12,387 nucleotides of DNA, from contig CAYRLZ010000020.1 of assembly GCA_964425275.1 (NCBI GenBank), positions 1-12,387 of the forward strand, given 5' to 3'. This document shows positions 5,466 through 12,156 of the stretch, piece after piece; within the stretch, counting starts at the first letter, position 1; each line of letters opens with the position of its first letter. Made by a program: the position numbers and the translations under genes. The notes under the pieces are model-generated. The model searched no databases. It saw only the letters and a list, made by a program, of their open reading frames with translations, and was not told the origin of the DNA. The stretch comes from CAYRLZ01 sp964425275. GTDB taxonomy: Bacteria > Hydrothermota > Tepidihabitantia > Tepidihabitantales > JBDRVQ01.

Positions 5466-5920
5466 TTCCTATCCCGAAACAAATCTAATGTTTTCAATTC
5501 TTTGCCGGTAATCTTTCCATATTTACCGGTAAATTCCCCTTTTTCTTTTCTTTCTCTAAATGTTTTCCGGACGATATGTTTAGCCATCTCTTCTTTGGCA
5601 TATCTTACCTCATCCTTATAATTCAAAAGCCGCTTCTCCGCAAATTTAATATATTCATCGGATATTTCTATCCCGATAAAATTATTGCCCAATATCTTCG
5701 CCGCCACTAATGTCGTCCCGCTCCCACAATAAGGGTCAATTACTATTCCCTTTCTTTCATCCATAATGGAATAAATTGCTCTCACGGGAAGTGCTAAGGG
5801 AAAAGGTGCCGGATGGGGATTTTTCTGTTCTGGTTGAAATCGCCAGATTGAAGTTAATAGAGCGTGTTTTGCCTTTAAATCTTCACCAATCAATTTTTCC
5901 CCTTCGGTTTGTAAAGCCAA
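5462..5920 (-). CDS. DNA methyltransferase, C-terminal fragment (frameshifted)
   Basis: Second part of a beta-class DNA amino-methyltransferase. It contains SIWRFQPEQKNPHPAPFPLALP, typical of this family, and the S-adenosylmethionine site VIDPYCGSGTTLVAAKILGN followed by FIGIEISDEYIKFAEKRL. The only start available is TTG 5920 without a ribosome binding site. The homology begins before it, since LIGEDLKAKHALL continues directly from the YWLYKPKGKN end of the preceding fragment. The two fragments are in frames one base apart and overlap by 31 bases at GGGGAAAAA (plus strand TTTTTCCCC, 5894-5902). The full gene would be 5462-6336, about 290 residues, a normal size. A -1 shift or one added base restores it. 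The stop overlaps the folK ATG. Confidence 0.85.
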   Translation of the reverse strand: MALQTEGEKLIGEDLKAKHALLTSIWRFQPEQKNPHPAPFPLALPVRAIYSIMDERKGIVIDPYCGSGTTLVAAKILGNNFIGIEISDEYIKFAEKRLLNYKDEVRYAKEEMAKHIVRKTFRERKEKGEFTGKYGKITGKELKTLDLFRDRK

Positions 5921-6336
5921 TATATCCTTTCTTCAACCTGCCAGAATCGCCATCCTCTGATATTTGCGGCAATCATTCTATCCCAGATTATTTCTTGTCT
6001 AACTACCCACCTTGTTTTTCTTAGCCAATCCATTGGGTGAAGTAATTCCCCTCTTTCCCATCTAATCTTATGATTGTAGAAGAAAGACCCACCAGGTTTC
6101 GTAATCCGATAAATTTCATCTAAAACTTCTATTTGATTTTTCTGATACAAATCTTCTGGGAGTCGGTCAGTAGCACCAGAATATTTAACATTCCTAACAA
6201 GCCAACCTTTTTGATTCTCACCTTTATTATAGGGCGGTGATGTTACACCCACATCAACAATTTCATCTGGTAAGGTTTTCAGAACGGTTAAGGTGTCTCC
6301 TTGAATTATTTTATTTAGATATTCATTTGATTTCAT
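5890..6336 (-). CDS. DNA methyltransferase, N-terminal fragment (frameshifted)
   Basis: First part of the same beta-class methyltransferase. The catalytic motif TSPPYNKGEN lies at residues 32-41, preceded by IIQGDTLTVLKTLPDEIVDV and followed by the conserved EVLDEIYRITKPGGSFFYNH and WRFWQVEERIYWLYKPKGK, after which the frame ends at TGA (5892-5890). The order (motif IV before the SAM motif) defines the beta class. The SPPY form allows either N4-cytosine or N6-adenine methylation, which I cannot separate. The ATG overlaps the upstream endonuclease stop by 4 bases. As part of a restriction-modification pair it should methylate the sites cut by the endonuclease; recognition sequence unknown. AT-rich compared with dapB (21 of 60 G/C at 6181-6240). 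Confidence 0.85.
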   Translation of the reverse strand: MKSNEYLNKIIQGDTLTVLKTLPDEIVDVGVTSPPYNKGENQKGWLVRNVKYSGATDRLPEDLYQKNQIEVLDEIYRITKPGGSFFYNHKIRWERGELLHPMDWLRKTRWVVRQEIIWDRMIAANIRGWRFWQVEERIYWLYKPKGKN

Positions 6337-7028
6337 TTTGCCCTTTCTTCTAAAAATTCATAAAACCCTTTGGATATGTACGATTTATATTTTGTCAATT
6401 CATCTTTACTCAAAAGATAGACCACTTTTAATCCTGGGCTTTTAATAAAATTGTTGTAATCAAAATCGGCGCTCCTTAAAAATTGCCCCTTTATGCTTCT
6501 ACTCCCCTTTAATTTTCTCTGCCACTTTCCTATTTTTCTTTCCAAATTTCTTATAAAATCGGGAGAAGCAAAAGGGAATTCAATAATATAAATAAGTTTT
6601 CCATCAACGAATCCACTAACCAACATATTTAAATCTTTTTCTAATCTTGCCGGAGTATAGTCCGTAAAATTTCCCCCGCCGTTCAATTTTGCTGGACTTG
6701 TTCTTTTTTCACCGCTTTTATACTTTTCAAACTTCTCCGTACTAATATTTTTAGGTTTTGCTTCACACTTTATAGTTCTTCCGGGAATAAAGGCATCTTG
6801 CTTGAAGCCATTATAACCGATTTTCCCTTCTTTATGTTGGTAGCCAGCTAAGGTGACTGTGATAAACTCCCGTATCGTTGACGAATTTTTATCGTTTATA
6901 TACATCGTTAATAAATCAACCAATATGGCGATAAGGGTATCCTTTGATTTTCCAATCAAGTAATTACTCAATTCTTTATGGGTTCCGGTTGAATATATTT
7001 TTATCACGCTTGCCAATTCTTGATTCAT
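6333..7028 (-). CDS. Putative type II restriction endonuclease, PD-(D/E)XK-like
   Basis: 231 residues, not recognised as any named enzyme. Adjacency to a DNA methyltransferase (4-base overlap) and a plausible nuclease core suggest a type II restriction endonuclease. GYNGFKQDAFIPGRTIKCEAKPK supplies Asp78 and Glu89-Ala-Lys91 with the strand-turn-strand spacing of PD-(D/E)XK enzymes, and Glu54 (TIREF) could be the helix acid. Later segments (GGGNFTDYTPARLEKDLN, IYIIEFPF) look conserved-like, but I cannot assign them. The ATG lies one base after the dapB stop and has no clear ribosome binding site, so translation is probably coupled. The gene is visibly AT-richer than its neighbours: 20 of 60 bases G/C at 6421-6480 against 31 of 60 at 7141-7200 in dapB. 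This supports acquisition by transfer. Confidence 0.65.
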   Translation of the reverse strand: MNQELASVIKIYSTGTHKELSNYLIGKSKDTLIAILVDLLTMYINDKNSSTIREFITVTLAGYQHKEGKIGYNGFKQDAFIPGRTIKCEAKPKNISTEKFEKYKSGEKRTSPAKLNGGGNFTDYTPARLEKDLNMLVSGFVDGKLIYIIEFPFASPDFIRNLERKIGKWQRKLKGSRSIKGQFLRSADFDYNNFIKSPGLKVVYLLSKDELTKYKSYISKGFYEFLEERAK

Positions 7029-7029
7029 A

Positions 7030-7776
7030 TTATTGCCATTTTAGAATATCCTCAAAGGTATAGAACCCTTTTGGCTTATTCACGATAAATCTTATTCCTT
7101 CTATGACCCCGCGGGCGAATGCCTTTCGGGATAGAGCGGAGTGGGTCAATTCAATCAACTCGCCGGGACCGGCGAAGATAATTTTATGCTCACCGGTGAC
7201 CTCACCAATCCGCAGGGAGATGGTTTCTACCAATTCCCTTCGGATTCCTTCAATTATCACTTTAATCTGTTTGGCGGTGCCGCTGGGTGCATCCTTCTTA
7301 AAACGGTGGTGGGTCTCAACGATTTTAATCTCGTAATCCTGGGGAAGAATCTTTGTGATTGCCTCCACCACCCGAAAGAGAAGGTTTATGCCCCGGGCGA
7401 AGTTTGGGGCATAGAGAAAGGGGAGATAGTTAGCCAGCGCTTTCAATTTCTCAAACTCCTCCGGGCTAAAACCGGTGACACCCAAGACGTAAGGTCTTTT
7501 TCCTTCTTTTATCTTATCTAAGTTAGCCATCACCGCCTCTCTTTCGGAGAAGTCAACCAAGACATCTCCTTCATCAACTACCGTATCTAATTCGTCTAAG
7601 ATAAAATTCTTGCCAAAGGGAGAGCCAATTTTTGGATGCCCTTTTTTTTCAATGCCGTAGGTTAAATCCATATCTTCCTCTTCCTGTATCATCTCGGTTA
7701 GGACCTGCCCCATCTTACCGCAGGCGCCGATCAGAATCACTTTTATCTTATTTTTACTCTTTTGGTTTAAGTCCAT
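7030..7776 (-). CDS. dapB: 4-hydroxy-tetrahydrodipicolinate reductase
   Basis: Reduces the DapA product with NAD(P)H in the diaminopimelate/lysine pathway. 248 residues, normal length. The Rossmann start IKVILIGACGKMGQVLTEMI is at residues 11-30. Further markers are VLVDFSERE, VLGVTGF, the catalytic region VETHHRFKKDAPSGTAKQIK (His-His pair and Lys-Asp-Ala-Pro-Ser-Gly-Thr-Ala) and ELTHSALSRKAFARGVI. About ten Lys/Asn-rich residues precede the Rossmann fold. The start overlaps the 3' end of dapA by 23 bases, so consecutive pathway enzymes are coupled. Its stop lies one base from the endonuclease start: dapB is the last housekeeping gene before the restriction-modification insert. Confidence 0.96.
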   Translation of the reverse strand: MDLNQKSKNKIKVILIGACGKMGQVLTEMIQEEEDMDLTYGIEKKGHPKIGSPFGKNFILDELDTVVDEGDVLVDFSEREAVMANLDKIKEGKRPYVLGVTGFSPEEFEKLKALANYLPFLYAPNFARGINLLFRVVEAITKILPQDYEIKIVETHHRFKKDAPSGTAKQIKVIIEGIRRELVETISLRIGEVTGEHKIIFAGPGELIELTHSALSRKAFARGVIEGIRFIVNKPKGFYTFEDILKWQ

Positions 7777-8653
7777 AATTTAGGAGTTCCTTTTTTATTA
7801 GATTATAATTCTCTTCGCTTGGTGGTGAGAGTGGCAAACGCACGTCACCAGCGGGAAGACCTAAGATATTCATTGCGGTCTTAATTGGGATTGGATTGGT
7901 CTCAATAAACAAAATTCGCATTAAGGGGAATAATCTCTTATGTAAATCCTGCGCTCTTTTTATATCTCCGGCTAAAAAACTTTCAACCAATTCCGCTACT
8001 TCTTTGGGCAGGATATTGGATAAAACCGAAATCACCCCCTTTCCGCCAATCGAAAGAATTGGCAAAGTTAAGGAATCGTCGCCGGATAAGATACTAATCC
8101 GCTCGCCACAGCGCTGAATAATCTCAGAGGCCTGGTCTAAACTCCCGGACGCCTCCTTTACTCCAATGATATTCGGGAATTCCCGAAGTAGTCTTTCAAT
8201 CGTTTTCGGTAAGATATTAACTCCGGTTCTCCCCGGGATATTATAGATAATGATTGGGATGTCAACTTCACCACTAATGGCAGCAAAATGGCGATAGAGC
8301 CCCTCTTGGGTTGGCTTATTGTAATAAGGGCAGACAACCAGACAGGCATCGGCCCCTAACTCCTTCGCCCGCATCGTCTTTTTAATCGTCTTTTTTGTAT
8401 CATAGGTTCCAGTCCCAGGAATTACTAACACCTTACCCTTGGCGGTCTCAATTGTTGTCTTTGTAACCAGTTCCCACTCCTCTTCGGTAAGAGTTGGTGC
8501 CTCACCGGTTGTCCCACAGGGAACTAATCCCCTTGTTTTATTTTTAATCTGGAATTCAATATTTTTTATTAAGCCATCAAGTGAAACCTCACCATTGTGC
8601 AATGGGGTGATTAAGGCGGTAAAAGAACCAGAAAGCTCAGAACTTTTAATCAT
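7754..8653 (-). CDS. dapA: 4-hydroxy-tetrahydrodipicolinate synthase
   Basis: Condenses pyruvate with aspartate semialdehyde, the first committed step of the diaminopimelate branch. 299 residues, a TIM-barrel aldolase of the DapA/NAL family. Lys166 in IIGVKEASG is the Schiff-base lysine, Tyr137 in IIIYNIPGRTG the catalytic tyrosine, Arg142 in the same motif binds substrate, and GTTGE (47-51) holds the pyruvate carboxylate. The family includes N-acetylneuraminate lyase and similar aldolases. Arg142 in the GRTG motif and adjacency to dapB make DapA the best call. The ATG overlaps the ftsH stop (ATGA, 8650-8653), and its upstream region is pyrimidine-rich without a ribosome binding site, so re-initiation after ftsH is likely. 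Confidence 0.96.
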   Translation of the reverse strand: MIKSSELSGSFTALITPLHNGEVSLDGLIKNIEFQIKNKTRGLVPCGTTGEAPTLTEEEWELVTKTTIETAKGKVLVIPGTGTYDTKKTIKKTMRAKELGADACLVVCPYYNKPTQEGLYRHFAAISGEVDIPIIIYNIPGRTGVNILPKTIERLLREFPNIIGVKEASGSLDQASEIIQRCGERISILSGDDSLTLPILSIGGKGVISVLSNILPKEVAELVESFLAGDIKRAQDLHKRLFPLMRILFIETNPIPIKTAMNILGLPAGDVRLPLSPPSEENYNLIKKELLNYGLKPKE

Positions 8654-10485
8654 GAGATAAGAAGGTTATCAATCTCTGGTCCTTCTAATATCTCTTTTTC
8701 CAAGAGTGCCTTAGCAATTCGGTTTAATTTCTCCTGATTTTCGTTTATTATCTTCTTTGCCCGCTCGTAGGCCCCATCGACAAATCGTGTAATCTCTTCA
8801 TCAATCAACCGGGCGGTTTCCTCCGAGACATTTCGGTGGAGCCCCATCTCTCGGCCCAAAAAGATTTCTTCATCCCTTTTCCCTAATGTTAAAGGACCAA
8901 TCTTTTCTGACATCCCCCATTCGGTTACCATCATCCGCGCCAGTTGGGTTGCCCGGTCAATATCATCTCGGGCACCGGTTGAGATATCAGAAAAGACCAC
9001 TTCCTCAGCCGCCCTCCCGCCCAACATTACCGCCAATTGGTTTAGGCAATAGGTCTTAGAATAAATTCTTCGGTCATCAATTGGTAACTGCTGGGTTGTG
9101 CCTAACGCCCTTCCCCGGGGGATGATTGTCACCTTATGGATTGGGTCGGTTCCCGGTATCATCTTGGAGACTAAGGTATGACCGGCTTCATGGTAGGCAA
9201 TCCATCGCTTTTCATTATCGGAGAGTAAGAGACTTCTCCTCTCTACACCCATTAAGACCTTATCCTTGGCATCTTCTAAGTCCTGCATTGTAACCCTGTT
9301 ACGGTTTCGGCGGGCCGCAAGTAATGCCGCCTCGTTTATCATATTTGCTAAATCGGCTCCGGAAAAACCCGGAGTTCCGCGGGCAATTACCTTTAAATCA
9401 ACATCTTTATCTAAGGGAATCTTTTTTATATGAACCTTTAATATCTCTTCCCGCCCTTTCACATCCGGCCGGTCAACAACAATCTGTCGGTCAAATCTCC
9501 CGGGTCTGAGGAGGGCAGGGTCTAAGATATCCGGTCGGTTGGTTGCGGCCATAATAATCACTCCTTCTGAGGTATCAAAGCCATCCATCTCCACTAAGAG
9601 TTGGTTTAGGGTCTGCTCCCTTTCGTCGTGCCCACCACCCAGACCAGCTCCCCTTTGCCGGCCGACCGCATCAATCTCATCAATGAATATGATGCAGGGG
9701 GCATTTTTCCTTCCCTGTTCAAACAAATCACGCACCCGAGCCGCACCTACACCAACAAACATCTCAACAAAGTTAGAACCGGAGATTGAGATAAAAGGGA
9801 CTCCGGCCTCACCAGCTACTGCCCGGGCTAACAAGGTCTTTCCCGTGCCCGTCGGTCCAACCAAGAGGACACCTTTGGGAATTCGGCCGCCGAGTTTTTG
9901 AAACTTTTGGGGCGCCTTTAAGAACTCAATGATTTCCTTTAACTCTTCTTTGGCTTCGTCAACTCCGGCCACATCCTCAAAGGTTACCTTCATCTTACTC
10001 TCAGTGGCAATCTTTGCCCGGCTCTTCCCAAAGGTAAATGCCCGGTCCTGTCCAGAGGTCAATCGCCGAATAAAAAGAAACCAGAGGCCAAGAAATACAA
10101 TCCAGGGGGCGGCACCGAGGATAATATTTGTCCAAGGAGTTGAGGGTTTGGAAGAGACCAAGACCTTCTTCTCTTTGACCAACCACTCCACCAAGGAAGG
10201 GTCAGGAAAAGGTAGATAGGTTTTAAACTCAGTAAATTTCTTATCCTTTTTCCCTTCTTCTAATTCCGCTTCTTTTTTCAACTGTCCGAGAATCTCCTTC
10301 TCAGAAATCACCACCGAGAGACAATTACCTTTTTCTACCTCTCTGATGAATCGGGTGTAATCAATTAAAACCCTCTCTTTGCGACGGTTGCCGATAAAAT
10401 GCCAGAGCATCCAGATGGAGGCAAAGATTAATATCCACAGGAGAAGGGATGATGCGATGCTTTGTTTATTATTTCCCCTTTCCAT
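8650..10485 (-). CDS. ftsH: ATP-dependent zinc metalloprotease FtsH
   Basis: Membrane-bound hexameric AAA+ protease for quality control of membrane and regulatory proteins. With ATG 10485 it has 611 residues. Two membrane segments (about 12-32 and 118-140) flank a periplasmic region. The AAA domain has Walker A GPTGTGKT (210-217), the pore motif MFVGVG, Walker B CIIFIDEID, and the second region of homology ATNRPDILDPALLRPGRFDR. The zinc site is HEAGH (432-436), with a third ligand Asp in STGARDDIDRAT. All catalytic residues are intact. I prefer ATG 10485 over the TTG two codons upstream, because AGGGAG stands 6 bases before this ATG and would abut the TTG. It lies 2 bases downstream of tilS, a neighbourhood common in bacteria. 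Confidence 0.97.
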   Translation of the reverse strand: MERGNNKQSIASSLLLWILIFASIWMLWHFIGNRRKERVLIDYTRFIREVEKGNCLSVVISEKEILGQLKKEAELEEGKKDKKFTEFKTYLPFPDPSLVEWLVKEKKVLVSSKPSTPWTNIILGAAPWIVFLGLWFLFIRRLTSGQDRAFTFGKSRAKIATESKMKVTFEDVAGVDEAKEELKEIIEFLKAPQKFQKLGGRIPKGVLLVGPTGTGKTLLARAVAGEAGVPFISISGSNFVEMFVGVGAARVRDLFEQGRKNAPCIIFIDEIDAVGRQRGAGLGGGHDEREQTLNQLLVEMDGFDTSEGVIIMAATNRPDILDPALLRPGRFDRQIVVDRPDVKGREEILKVHIKKIPLDKDVDLKVIARGTPGFSGADLANMINEAALLAARRNRNRVTMQDLEDAKDKVLMGVERRSLLLSDNEKRWIAYHEAGHTLVSKMIPGTDPIHKVTIIPRGRALGTTQQLPIDDRRIYSKTYCLNQLAVMLGGRAAEEVVFSDISTGARDDIDRATQLARMMVTEWGMSEKIGPLTLGKRDEEIFLGREMGLHRNVSEETARLIDEEITRFVDGAYERAKKIINENQEKLNRIAKALLEKEILEGPEIDNLLIS

Positions 10486-10487
10486 AT

Positions 10488-11906
10488 TCAACTCCCTATT
10501 TCTTCTGGGAGGTCCTTAGAGAATTTAATCTCCAAAATCTTTTTTGTCCCCTCGGTAATCTTGGCCCGGTTCGCCCGGCGCAGACCCAAGACCCAGAGGA
10601 TTCCTTTTTGGTCAAGAATTAGCGGGATTGAATCCTTTAAGCGTCGGGGAATTTTGGCATCAACGAATAAATCCTGTAATTTTTTTGTGCCTTTTTCATA
10701 TATAATTACATCCCCGGGTCGTCGGGTGCGGAGGTATAAAGGAGGTAAGACCTCTTCCCAATCAAAGTATTCCCGATTTGGTTGCGTCCCAGACGATTGG
10801 TAACCGTTAATCTTCTTTTTCACCCGTATCTTTATTTTTAGACCTAACTCTTTTACCTTATTTTCCCTTCCGATTGCCAATTTTGCCTCAATATCTTTAA
10901 CCGGCTGGGGTCTTCCGATGAAGATGTTATAACTTTCACTGATGGCCACTAGCCCCCGCCCTAAGGTGGCGAATTTGCCCGCTGGTTTCTCACCAATCTT
11001 GATAACGGTCTCAATATCTTCAAAGGGCATATCCTTAAATAACTCCTTAAGCCACCTTCTTCTTGTACCTAAATTATAGGATAAAAATGTCTGCTTGTCA
11101 ATCAGATAACCACCATTAACCTTTCTTATTTTACATTTTGCATCTTCCATCCGGCGTTTTGTCATCATCCTCTGATAAGCGTCTTCCTCCTGCAGGATCC
11201 GGGCGGTCTGACGCATCGTCGTTTCTAAGTTGGGATTTATCCTTTTAAGAAGGGGTAGAATAATATGCCGGATATAATTCCGGGGATGGGATAAAGAAAG
11301 ATTTGTCGTATCAAAGACCCACGGGATATTATTGGAGCGCAAAAATTCTTCAATCTCCTCTTTTTTAATATCAATCAAGGGTCGGATAATTTTATCTCTT
11401 GTTTCGGGGATACCGGCGATACCGGAAAGTCCCTTTCCCTGGATTAAAGCGAGAAGCATCGTTTCGCAGTTATCGGTTGCCGTATGACCCAGGGCAATAA
11501 AATCTATCTTCTTTTTCTTTCTTGTCTCTTCTAGGAAACGATACCGGACAATCCGACCGGCCACTTCTAATGAAATCTTCTTCTTTTTGGCAAACTTCTT
11601 AACATCATATCTTTGAATGATGATTGGTATCTTTAACCGTTGAGCAAAGGAGCGGCAAAATTTTTCGTCCCTTTTCGTCTCCTTACCCCTTATCTGATGA
11701 TTCAGATGAAAGGCAAAGAGTTTCAGATTAAACCTCTTTTGCAAGAGATTTAGGGCGCAAAGGAGAAAAGTAGAATCCTTTCCCCCAGAAAATCCAACTA
11801 TGATTTTTATTCTCTTTTTATTGGTGAGCGGTCCTATCTGCCTCTTTAATGCCTCCCTCACCTTATTGACTAAAGGGCTTTTTAATAATTTTTCCATAAG
11901 TGTCAT
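10488..11906 (-). CDS. tilS: tRNA(Ile)-lysidine synthase
   Basis: Ligates lysine to the wobble C34 of tRNA-Ile(CAT) using ATP, converting it to lysidine so that it reads AUA. It is an essential specificity factor in most bacteria. 472 residues with the full architecture: the N-terminal PP-loop ATPase with SGGKDS (40-45), FAFHLNHQIRG (65-74), EVAGRIVRYRF and IALGHTATDNCET (138-149); a middle helical part; and the C-terminal TilS domain with LYLRTRRPGDVI, KKLQDLFVDAKIPRRLKDSIPLIL. The start is uncertain: ATG 11906 has only a distant AAGG, and ATG 11897 is possible. The frame upstream ends just 4 bases before ATG 11906, so translation may be coupled to a small upstream ORF. First main gene of the long operon. 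Confidence 0.95.
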   Translation of the reverse strand: MTLMEKLLKSPLVNKVREALKRQIGPLTNKKRIKIIVGFSGGKDSTFLLCALNLLQKRFNLKLFAFHLNHQIRGKETKRDEKFCRSFAQRLKIPIIIQRYDVKKFAKKKKISLEVAGRIVRYRFLEETRKKKKIDFIALGHTATDNCETMLLALIQGKGLSGIAGIPETRDKIIRPLIDIKKEEIEEFLRSNNIPWVFDTTNLSLSHPRNYIRHIILPLLKRINPNLETTMRQTARILQEEDAYQRMMTKRRMEDAKCKIRKVNGGYLIDKQTFLSYNLGTRRRWLKELFKDMPFEDIETVIKIGEKPAGKFATLGRGLVAISESYNIFIGRPQPVKDIEAKLAIGRENKVKELGLKIKIRVKKKINGYQSSGTQPNREYFDWEEVLPPLYLRTRRPGDVIIYEKGTKKLQDLFVDAKIPRRLKDSIPLILDQKGILWVLGLRRANRAKITEGTKKILEIKFSKDLPEEIGS

Positions 11907-11910
11907 TTTT

Positions 11911-11988
11911 TCATTGAACCTTATAATTCCTCAACTCTTTAGGACAGGGATAAGCAATCTCAGGAAGATAATAACGACAATTTGCCAT
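11911..11988 (-). CDS. Possible 25-codon leaderless small ORF before tilS
   Basis: ATG 11988-11986 opens 25 codons, beginning MANCRYYLPEIAYPCPKELR and ending in TGA 4 bases before the tilS ATG. A TAAAAT box ends 5 bp upstream of this ATG, so the mRNA should begin at or next to it. The peptide has two Cys residues in CRYYLP and PCPKEL contexts. The same frame stays open upstream to an ATG at 12147 (78 codons), but that extension would begin upstream of the promoter. It may be a real microprotein, a coupling leader for tilS, or chance. I recognise no family. Confidence 0.35.
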   Translation of the reverse strand: MANCRYYLPEIAYPCPKELRNYKVQ

Positions 11989-12156
11989 ATCTAATTTTAT
12001 CAAAAATAAACCCTTGGTCAATAGTAAAAGAATCAAAATTTTACCCAAATTAAAATTGGGGTTTCTTATAAAATTCCCTGCCTCTGAAATCGGGCTTTGC
12101 TTTAAGATAAGTATCATAAATTTGTATAATTTGATTATATCTTGCAACTGTTGATG
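11989..12156. other. Upstream region of the operon, AT-rich
   Basis: AT-rich sequence carrying the operon promoter. It also holds a weak palindrome around 12044-12060 (CCCAA and TTGGG arms, AT-rich centre). No further coding signal is convincing. It joins the purine hexamer tract at 12157. Confidence 0.5.
11994..12021 (-). promoter_or_regulatory. Promoter of the tilS-panC operon
   Basis: TTGACC (12021-12016), 16-bp spacer and TAAAAT (11999-11994) on the minus strand, five of six matches in each box. Ten genes follow on the same strand with overlaps or gaps of at most a few bases. This is the only consensus-like promoter I found for them. Confidence 0.65.

Noticed and set aside
5894..5902. 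Programmed -1 frameshift in the methyltransferase
   Set aside because: In the zero frame the codons are GGG AAA AAT, which do not form a good tandem-slippery heptamer, and five A residues are short for transcriptional slippage. A mutation or sequencing error is simpler.
7038..7043. Own promoter for the restriction endonuclease (TAAAAT on the minus strand)
   Set aside because: The hexamer 16-17 bp upstream (TTCTAT region) does not resemble TTGACA, and the box lies in the dapB coding end.
11911..12147. 78-codon minus-strand frame before tilS
   Set aside because: Its ATG lies upstream of the consensus promoter, and the N-terminal two thirds are AT-driven hydrophobic and basic residues without a recognisable pattern. 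Only the last 25 codons were kept as a tentative ORF.
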